NCBI RefSeq assembly: GCF_021869535.1
Contig: NW_026262712.1
Location: forward strand, 47,412,884 to 47,476,883
Direction: 5' to 3'
DNA: 64,000 nt
From: Mytilus californianus
Lineage: Eukaryota > Mollusca > Bivalvia > Mytilida > Mytilidae
Shown: one piece after another, positions 55,650-64,000 of the stretch
How positions within the stretch are numbered: position 1 is the stretch's first letter
Layout: every line of letters starts with the position of its first letter
Notes under the pieces: model-generated
Seen by the model: the letters and a program-made list of their open reading frames with translations, nothing else
The model's database searches: none
What the model was told of the DNA's origin: nothing
Made by a program: the position numbers and the translations under genes

Positions 55650-56205
55650 TTAATAGTTTTTACTGGCTTTGAACTAGCTGTCAGTAACTGAGAGTATTCT
55701 CAGATCTGTACTTTGTCTTTTTGTTGTGGGGTTGTATAAGTACCATGCCACGTCCACTCTGTGTTTTTGTTAGATGTATTTCATTTTTTTCAATCTGATG
55801 AGTTAAGCCTTTTTCAACTGATTTTTATAGTGTGTCCTTATGTTGTACTGTTACAATACTGTTCCTGGTTAGGGGGGGGGGGGGGGCGCACACTAACATG
55901 TTTAACCCCGCCACATTCTGTATGTGCCTATCCCAAGTTAGGAGCCTGTAATTCAGTGGTTGTCGTTTGTTTCTGTGTATCATATTTGTTTTGCGCTCAT
56001 TATTTTGTACATAAATTAGGTCGTTAGTTTTCTCGTTTGAATTGTTTTACATTTGTTATTTCGGGGCCTTTTCTAGCTGACTATGCGGTATGGGTTTTGC
56101 TCATTGTTGAAGACTGTACGGTGACCTATAGTTGTTAATATCTGTGTCATTTGGTGTCTTGTTGAGAGTTGTCTCAAAGCAATCATACCACATCTTCTTT
56201 TTTTT
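55650..56205. repeat. Solo retroelement 3' tail with a poly-G tract
   Basis: GAACTAGCTGTCAGTAACTG, then a G13-14 tract near 55873-55886, TTTAACCCCGCCACATTCTG and TTGAATTGTTTTACATTTGT, ending AATCATACCACATCTTCTT. Opposite orientation to the 38210 copy. Confidence 0.75.
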
Positions 56206-57760
56206 ATATTATATGATCATCTATTAATATATGTATACATAATTCGTCATAAATTAGGACAAATAGAAGTGACATAGACCAAGGTCAATTTTACATGAGA
56301 GAGTAGTTTCCATAGTTTGAGTACGATTGTTTGATGTATCAATACACTTGATTCAAATCGTTTCCGATGAAATCGGCGTTTTAATAAAACGCACAGAGTG
56401 TTTAATGTAGTTTAGATGTTACTTTTTTAATATGAATTAATTTAATCTTTTAAAACATGTAGAAAAAACGAAATTGGTATATCAAATCCGAAAGTGTGAT
56501 GGTTGCAAATTGTAAATAAATTAGGTTAACTGCTCAACATTTAAATGTTCATCAACAGTCTTTTTGTGAACCTATGAAAATATGTTGTATGTTGTTTTGT
56601 TTTCTCTGAAAATTTTATGAATTTTATGACCACATTACTTTTTTGCATTGCTCTTTTCATATTTTGATGCACATTTTCCGTAACTTTCACTCCAACAATT
56701 GCTATCGCTATTTGTAAAAAGGCCGCGATGAAAGTAAGAAGGAACCTCTTGTCACCGTAAGACGTAAAACATGTAAACAGATATTCATCATCATCAAAAA
56801 TATTTGAATCTCAATATCACATGTATCACAGCTGTTCTTTTCCAATGTGGAATCATTTTGCTAGATACTTGATATTATTTTAAAAAATATATGAATACTT
56901 TTAAATGATACACATCATCACAGTCTGAAGTATTATTGATAAACATTACTCTCAATAAACCCGTATTCCACTTGAGCAGCGGATTTTTATTTCATGTTAC
57001 TGCATACAAGCATAGGTCGACAGATCAAGTCCTCAAAACATATACAAAAAATAGAAATTTCGTAAGTTGTACATGATTTTATTCTTACTTAGTTCAGATA
57101 CATAGAAATGATCAAACTAAAAACTTAATGTAAAAAGTAAAATAACAAAATTACCGAACTCAAAGAAAGATTCAAGAAAGAAGATTCAAAACGGAATGTC
57201 CTTTATCAAAAGACAAAATTAAAAGCTCAAACACATCAAACGAATAGAAATTAACAACTGCCATATTTCTGACTGGTACAGGCATTTCCTTATGTAGAAA
57301 ACGATGGATTAAACCTGGTATTATAGCTAGCTAAACCGCTCACTTGTATGACAGTCGCAAAGAATTCCATTATATTGACAACAATGTGTGAGCAAAACAA
57401 ACAGACATAATAGGTAAAAATGTCACATATTGGGGTACAACAGTCAACATTATGTTATAATCTTAATCACAATAAAAACAAACAACTATGACAACTAAGA
57501 AAAACAAAATGCATATAGAAACTATTGACATAGCACATAAGCAAAAACGAAGACAAGAATATAGCAAATTACCATAGCACAATAACACAATGGCGGGATT
57601 TATAAATACCGAGCCAAAACAAAAGGATATTACCAAAAAAAGACTAAACAGTAAAGGTTGAAAATATACAAAGACAAATAAAAAGAGCACTATAACATGT
57701 AATTAAGATGACAAACAACGCTAGTACCTAGAATTTATACTTCAAGAACATCATAGATAT
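56206..57760. other. Spacer with one dispersed repeat
   Basis: 57145-57310 matches the repeat at 32655-32765 (AAAAGCTCAAACACATCAAA). I see nothing else. Confidence 0.4.
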
Positions 57761-57764
57761 AAGA

Positions 57765-59085
57765 AGATGTGGTATGAGTGCCAATGAGACAACTCTCCAT
57801 CCAAGTCAAAATTTATAAAAGTAAACCATTATAGGTCAAAGTACGGTCTTCAACACGGAGCCTTGGCTCACACCGAACAGCAAGCTATAAAGGGCTCCAA
57901 AAATTACTAGTGTGAAACCATTCAAACGGGAAAACCAACGGTCTAATCTATATAAAAAACGAGAAACGAGAAACACTTTTGAACCACATCAACAAACGAC
58001 AACTACTGAACATCAGATTCCTGACTTAGGACAGGTGCAAACAATTGCAGCGGGTTTAAATGTTTTAATGGTACCAAACCTTCATCCTTATCTGAAACAA
58101 AAGTGTAACATCACAACATAGAAAAGACACACTATAAAATATCAATTGAAATGGCCTAACTCAATCAAAAGACATATTAACACCAGTGAACATACACTGA
58201 ACAAATAAATTAGATCTATGATACAATGTGAATACAAAATAAATAAACTAAGGGAAAAATAATTAAAGTAACATGTTATACCGCTGTGAAATGTTAAACA
58301 ATTTAAGAAAAACAGTATGCTTGAACAAAAATATCAGCCATTTGCAATTACATTAACCACAGGTAAATGAAAATAATTTTGTTGTTAGGTATACGTGTAC
58401 AGTTCATATGGAGAAAGGACTAATTTTTACAAAAAATATAATTTTGATGTTCATAGTACAAAGAAGTGAAAATTTATAGTAATACCAAACACTTATCAAA
58501 GCTGGTATATAGACCAGATATAACATTAAATAACAAAAAAGCATTACAATTAGTATCAACAGGTCAAATAAACAAGAAAGTACGATTTGAGAGTACTCGC
58601 AGTTACTGACAGCTAGTTAAAAGACAAAAAAAATTAATAATAAAAAATCATGCATCAAAGACTAACATCAACTAAAACACATCCCAGGGATTTAGTATTT
58701 TAACGTCATTGCCAGTCAAAGAAGACATGACTTTTGCAATGCCAAAAATAAATGTATCGACAGGCAGTAGGATAGTTAGGAGTTAACCTCTTTATAGATC
58801 AAAATGAACGTGGGTGTGTCTTTATCCGTCCCGTTTGAAAAGAATACAAATTTAGTTATGTTTTAATTTGCTGATAACAAAATCGATATTAGTGCCAATG
58901 TAAACTATATTCAAAGATCTAATTACAACATTGGTAGGATAACCTTTACTAATAAGTTTGCTTAAAGGTTCGATGAGTTTACACGGATCATATATTATTT
59001 GTGAAGTTGATACAGAATTTTTATCAACAAGGTTTTTTTTTTGGAAAAGAAACAAGACGTTCTCGACATAACCCCGGTTCGTCAA
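57765..59085 (-). mobile_element. Truncated Penelope-like element: RT end plus 3' region
   Basis: The minus strand at 58852-59085 encodes IIYDPCKLIEPLSKLISKGY and VVIRSLNIVYIGTNIDF, the C-terminal end of the same reverse transcriptase family. It runs directly into the 3' tail (58800 down to 57765) that ends with the reverse complement of GAAGATGTGGTATGAGTGCC. This joined copy shows independently that the dispersed tail belongs to the reverse transcriptase element. The frame at 59094-59336 is not recognised. Confidence 0.75.
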
Positions 59086-59336
59086 CTTTGTGCTCAGACG
59101 CTGGTGACGTTCACTGTTGAAACAAATTCAAAATCGATATAATATTCAGGGAAGTACCGACTTTCAATTGTTTGCCTTATCGGAGTATCAATAAGCAAGT
59201 GTGTTTTGTTGACAATAACTGATACAAACTCATTGATTTCGATAAAAATGAAAGTATTATGAAATTCTGGGCCTACATAAAAGTAATGTTTAACTGATAA
59301 CAAATAACGCATATTGATTTGCCAATCATCCAACAT

Positions 59337-59603
59337 TAAGGAAACCGGATCTTTTTTATGTGAAACAACATCAAAGTTGTAATCAGATATTTAAATCACT
59401 TAAATGAATAAATCATGAGATTTTTAACAAACAAAAAAAAAACAAGGTAAAAATATGAAAATCGATAGCGCACTATGGTATGAGTTTCTATAATTTTAGT
59501 ATTTCTATTTGTTAACTAAACTTTTTCATAACAGTTGTTAAATGATTTGATGTATTAAAACACTATATAACTTCCACGTTTGTTTATCATTTTTTCATCA
59601 CGT
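59337..59603. other. Short spacer
   Basis: No feature recognised. Confidence 0.4.
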
Positions 59604-61440
59604 CCCCCCCCCCCCCTCGTACTTGCGCTATGCAGCTGTTAAAGTACTAACAAGAGCTCTCGTGGTTAAAGCCACTGCATGGAAAAGCTATCGGTGAATT
59701 AGAGTACGAGAGACAATAATTCAAAAGCGGTACATTTCTGAAGATTTTGATAAGATGGAAGATTTACTTTTTAAGGAAAGTCTATGTACATGTGTTTTTT
59801 AGTAAAATTTAGCCATCCCAGTATATAAAACATTTCCATTTATAAAACAAAGTTATATCATATGATTGAAAAAGAGAATGGAACAGGTCGGGTACACTAA
59901 CTTATACGGGTATGCATAATTTAGCATACTAATCGTCCCTCAAATATAAAACTTTTTGTATTATCTTGGTCATTGACCAATCAATTGAATGAGTTGCAAT
60001 GTATGATGGACTACTACGTGTTTACAATTTACCGAGAACAAGTGCTTTATTATGACATGCAACGCAATTTGTTTACAGCTTGCCGGAAAAAATATTTCAT
60101 CTGAGTTTTTCTTCTTACAGACCATGATAAAAAGTGTAAGTTATATGCTCAGATAAACGAACATTGTTTCTGTCCCAAGAAAAGAATGTTTGAAATACTT
60201 AAAAACGGCAGCCTCCTGAATTTTTCAGTATTTTCGTAAAATACTGTCAACTATCCGTTAAATGTTTTTACAAAGTCAGAAGTCTGCAATTCAGTGGTTG
60301 TCGTTTGTTGCTGTTTATCATAATTGTTTTTTGAGTATTGTTGTATACATAAATCAGGCCGTTACTTGTTTTTTCGTTTAATTGTTTTAGATTTGTCATT
60401 TCGGGGCCTTTTAAAGCTTTCGCTTCGGTGTGAGTGTTTTTCATTGTTGAAGGTCTTACGGTGACCTGTAGTCGCTAACCTTCTTTGTTATTTGGTCTCC
60501 AATGGAGAATTGTCTCATTGGCAATCATTCCACATCTTCTTACTTTTTACATTACAAATCTTTTTTATGTTTTGACATGTAATGTATTTTATATTTCTGC
60601 AATTGCAAAGTAATAAAAGTCAATAACAAGTTCTTGTCCACAAAACTTAAACCAACTTCTGCATGCCCTGAGAGATTATTTTTATAAAGTATTGTCGATT
60701 TGTTTTGTTTATGATGTCAATGTTCAAAAATGTGTGCTTAAGTTACATATTCTATCTAACAACTACAAAATATCTAGCAGAAATATGACTATGCACCTAT
60801 TACAGCCGAAGTATCTTGCAGCGCCACTTCGTCTTCTATTTTCGGAGACTGATCATCAGAAGCTTAAAAATTATTCTTGTAACCACGTTGTTACAAGAGA
60901 CATGTAATTGTCCTCGACCGTGAGGTAATGATACCTTTAATAAGATATATAACATATTTCGGTTCTTTTGACTTATAAGAACCTTCATCCATCGTATGGA
61001 AATTAAAAGATAGATGTTTGACATGTTTTAGATTACCAGTGCTGTCTTTATTGTCTTTAAACATATTTGATATAAGGGAAATAAAACAAGCATGAACCAA
61101 ACATTCTTCCGTCAGTTCTAGTAAAGGCTATGCTGATATAAGACGAAAATTACGTTGTTTAATTAAAGTAAAGTATGTCCTCGTATTGACCAATTCATGC
61201 AAACAGATAGCAATACTGGCAGTTCGTAATAATTGGATGAAATTTATTCAATAAACGGTCATCAAATTTAGATTGCAAAACATGTTAATCAGGTTTGAAA
61301 AGGTCCATATGTTGACACATTGTATAGATAAATGTCTATTGTTCAACACTATATGTTGACCTCCATATGCCTTTTGGTTATTGTTGTTGTGAGAGTGCTG
61401 GCTGATTGACGTATACACTGGTATATTCAATTTATACGTA
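59604..61440. repeat. First copy of a duplicated block (period 2,963 bp)
   Basis: It begins with C13 then TCGTACTTGCGCTATGCAGC and is repeated almost identically from 62563 to the window end. Includes a retroelement tail at 60265-60545. This copy has about 360 bp (60637-61000) absent from the second copy. No gene supported. Confidence 0.85.
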
Positions 61441-61890
61441 ACAACACTGACTAAAAATTCATTTAAGAAACAGCCGTGAAAATGTAAATTTATTTCACCC
61501 TTTTCAATCTAGTTGATAAAAATTCATAATTATGAAATATTATCTCTTAAAAAAATAAACGATACTTAAAAGACGCTTAACCTCGACATTTCTATACTAC
61601 ATTGATCTTAATTTTACTTCAGGTTTAGATAACTACAGCCAGGATAAGACTGTTAGATGTTATAACAAAAACAAACTAAAAAGATATTCAAATCCCTTAG
61701 ATAAAAATCCTTTAATATGAAAAATGTTTTCTAACTCTAACTACGGATGCATCAGACCATTACTATAAAGTAGACTTTCTTTTCAATTTTTTTCCTACTT
61801 ATCGTACGATAAAGATAGAATTTCTTACTTCAGAATTATTAATATCCGACTTTAAAATAACATTGATCATCCATGTATACATAACTAGAT
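61441..61890. other. Spacer within the duplicated unit
   Basis: No feature recognised. Confidence 0.35.
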
Positions 61891-61894
61891 ATTC

Positions 61895-62562
61895 TACTTA
61901 CAAGTACACTTGGTACAATCAAAAACCTGGTAATAAATTGTTCAAATAAGGCCTTTGAAAATAGTGGAATTAATTACTTTTGGAGTGTCAAAAATTCGTT
62001 GGAAGTACTTGATAAATTACATGCTTATATTGGTGATTTCGAATCTGTTCAAGTTTTGATTTTTCTACCCTATATCATGTATATACCACGTTGCCTCATA
62101 ATCTTATTAAGAAAAAATTCACACACCTGATTAAATGGGCATTTAAAAAGTCGGAATGCGAATATATATGTTCAAACTCTTTTAGGTCATTTTTTAGTAA
62201 CAACAAATAAAAGAACTAAGTCAATTGGACCTGCTTTGATACCAAAACTGCCCTTGAATTTTTACTAGATAACCCTTTTGTTCGCTATATGGAGATTCCG
62301 TATATCGTCAGGTTATAATATAATGACTTTAAATAAAGCTAATACAAATAATGAACACTGCCCTTTCCTGGATCTTGATATCTTTATCTTTAACGGGAAG
62401 CTTAATACAAAAATTTATGATAAAAGAGATGATTTTTCATTTCCTATTGTTAATCATTCATTTTTAGATGGTGACGTTCCCTTGTCGCCATCTTATGGTG
62501 TTTATATATCTAAACTTGTTCGATTCGCTCGTGTATGTAACAACGTATTTGATTTCAACGAA
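61895..62562 (+). mobile_element. Penelope-like reverse transcriptase fragment, decayed
   Basis: It follows the 36.5 kb protein in order: CSNKAFENSGINYFWSVKNS, VLDKLHAYIGDFESVQ, then a broken motif A (around 62055), LIKWAFKKSECEYICSNSF equivalents, a deletion that removes motifs B and C, then LDIFIFNGKLNTKIYDKRDD and YGVYISKLVRFARVCNN. It stops abruptly at the C17 tract where the duplicated block begins. Confidence 0.85.
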
Positions 62563-64000
62563 CCCCCCCCCCCCCCCCCTCGTACTTGCGCTATGCAGCT
62601 GTTAAAGTACTAACAAGAGCTCTCGTGGTTAAAGCCACTGCATGGAAAAGCTATCGGTGAATTAGAGTACGAGAGACAATAATTCAAAAGCGGTACATTT
62701 CTGAAGATTTTGATAAGATGAAAGATTTACTTTTTAAGGAAAGTCTATGTACATGTGTTTTTTTAGTAAAATTGAGCCATCCCAGTATATAAAACATTTC
62801 CATTTATAAAACAAAGTTATATCATATGATTGAAAAAGAGAATGGAACAGGTCGGGTACACTAACTTATACGGGTATGCATAATTTAGCATACTAATCGT
62901 CCCTCAAATATAAAACTTTTTGTATTATCTTGGTCATTGACCAATCAATTGAATGAGTTGCAATGTATGATGGACTACTACGTGTTTACAATTTACCGAG
63001 AACAAGTGCTTTATTATGACATGCAACGCAATTTGTTTACAGCTTGCCGGAAAAATATTTCATCTGAATTTTTCTTCTTACAGACCATGATAAAAAGTGT
63101 AAGTTATATGCTCAGATAAACGAACATTGTTTCTGTCCCAAGAAAAGAATGTTTGAAATACCTAAAAACGGCAGCCTCCTGAATTTTTCAGTATTTTCGT
63201 AAAATACTGTCAACTATCCGTTAAATGTTTTTACAAAGTCAGGAGTCTGCAATTCAGTGGTTGTCGTTTGTTGCTGTTTATCATAATTGTTTTTTGAGTA
63301 TTGTTTTATACATAAATCAGGCCGTTAATTGTTTTTTCGTTTAATTGTTTTACATTTGTCACTTCGGGGCCTTTTAAAGCTTTCTCTTCGGTGTGAGTAT
63401 TTTTCATTGTTGAAGGTCTTACGGTGACCTGTAGTCGCTAACCTTCTTTGTTATTTAGTCTCCAATGGAGAATTGTCTCATTGGCAATCATTCCACATCT
63501 TCTTACTTTTTACATTACAAATCTTTTTTATGTTTTGACATGTAATGTATTTTATATTTCTGCAATTGCAAAGTAATAAAAGTCAATAACAAGTTCTGGA
63601 AATTAAAAGATAGATGTTTGACATGTTTTAGATTACCAGTGCTGTCTTTATTGTCTTTAAACATCTTTGATATAAGGGAAATAAAACAAGCATGAACCAA
63701 ACATTCTTCCGTCAGTTCTAGTAAAGGCTATGCTGATATAAGACGAAAATTACGTTGTTTAATTAAAGTAAAGTATGTCCTCGTATTGACCAATTCATGC
63801 AAACAGATAGCAATACTGGCAGTTCGTAATAATTGGATGAAATTTATTCAATAAACGGTCATCAAATTTAGATTGCAAGACATGTTAATCAGGTTTAAAA
63901 AGGTCCATATGTTGACACATTGTATAGATAAATGTCTATTGTTCAACACTATATGTTGACCTCCATATGCCTTTTGGTTATTGTTGTTGTGAGAGTGCTG
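62563..64000. repeat. Second copy of the duplicated block, truncated by window end
   Basis: C17 (62563-62579), then TCGTACTTGCGCTATGCAGC and near-identity to 59617 onward, lacking the 60637-61000 segment (junction at about 63597). A retroelement tail lies at 63228-63505. Confidence 0.85.

Noticed and set aside
1..64000. CRISPR arrays, operons, ribosome binding sites
   Set aside because: The sequence is eukaryotic; tandem repeats here are satellites or minisatellites without unique spacers.

Overview
This window looks like nuclear DNA of a bivalve mollusc, most likely a mussel (Mytilus-like). It is AT-rich, gene-poor and packed with decayed repeats. There are no bacterial-style operons. Coding exons are short, phase-matched and bounded by GT/AG sites. 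The repeat content (Penelope-like reverse transcriptase fragments, a hammerhead-ribozyme-like repeat, tRNA-derived SINE-like pieces, satellites and a Polinton/Maverick remnant) matches what is known of bivalve genomes. The species assignment is an inference; no search could be run.

Layout. 0-5 kb: an unrecognised broken coding block, then a satellite of about 923 bp units. 5-16 kb: reverse transcriptase debris, a ribozyme-like repeat, three copies of a dispersed repeat with palindromic ends, and a tandem repeat near 15 kb. 16-22 kb: a MITE, AT-rich sequence, two decayed minisatellite fields and a sharp hairpin. 22.7-53.4 kb: the one convincing gene, on the minus strand, its introns full of transposons. 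53.5-55.5 kb: a non-autonomous DNA transposon immediately upstream of the gene's first recognised coding exon, carrying a 51-bp minisatellite. 55.5-64 kb: retroelement 3' tails, reverse transcriptase fragments and a roughly 3 kb duplication running off the window.

The main discovery is the minus-strand gene. I assembled it by eye from ten exons: signal peptide (53.4 kb), two Ig-like ectodomain exons (51.3 and 49.9 kb), a stem exon (45.2 kb), a transmembrane exon (40.9 kb), a basic juxtamembrane exon with an acidic dileucine motif (35.2 kb), and four cytoplasmic exons (31.98, 29.0, 27.7 and 25.7 kb). Every internal junction is phase 1, and the joined frame is 1,275 nt (424 residues plus stop). 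Two neighbouring cytoplasmic exons are both 87 bp and are clear duplicates, and flanking intron sequence was duplicated too. A further exon with its own stop at 22.7 kb could give an alternative C-terminus. The protein reads as a single-pass Ig-superfamily receptor; its ligand and partners are unknown.

Most of the remaining sequence is retroelement. Several dispersed repeats in the window can be recognised as the 3' untranslated parts of the reverse transcriptase elements, because in some copies they are still joined to the coding region.
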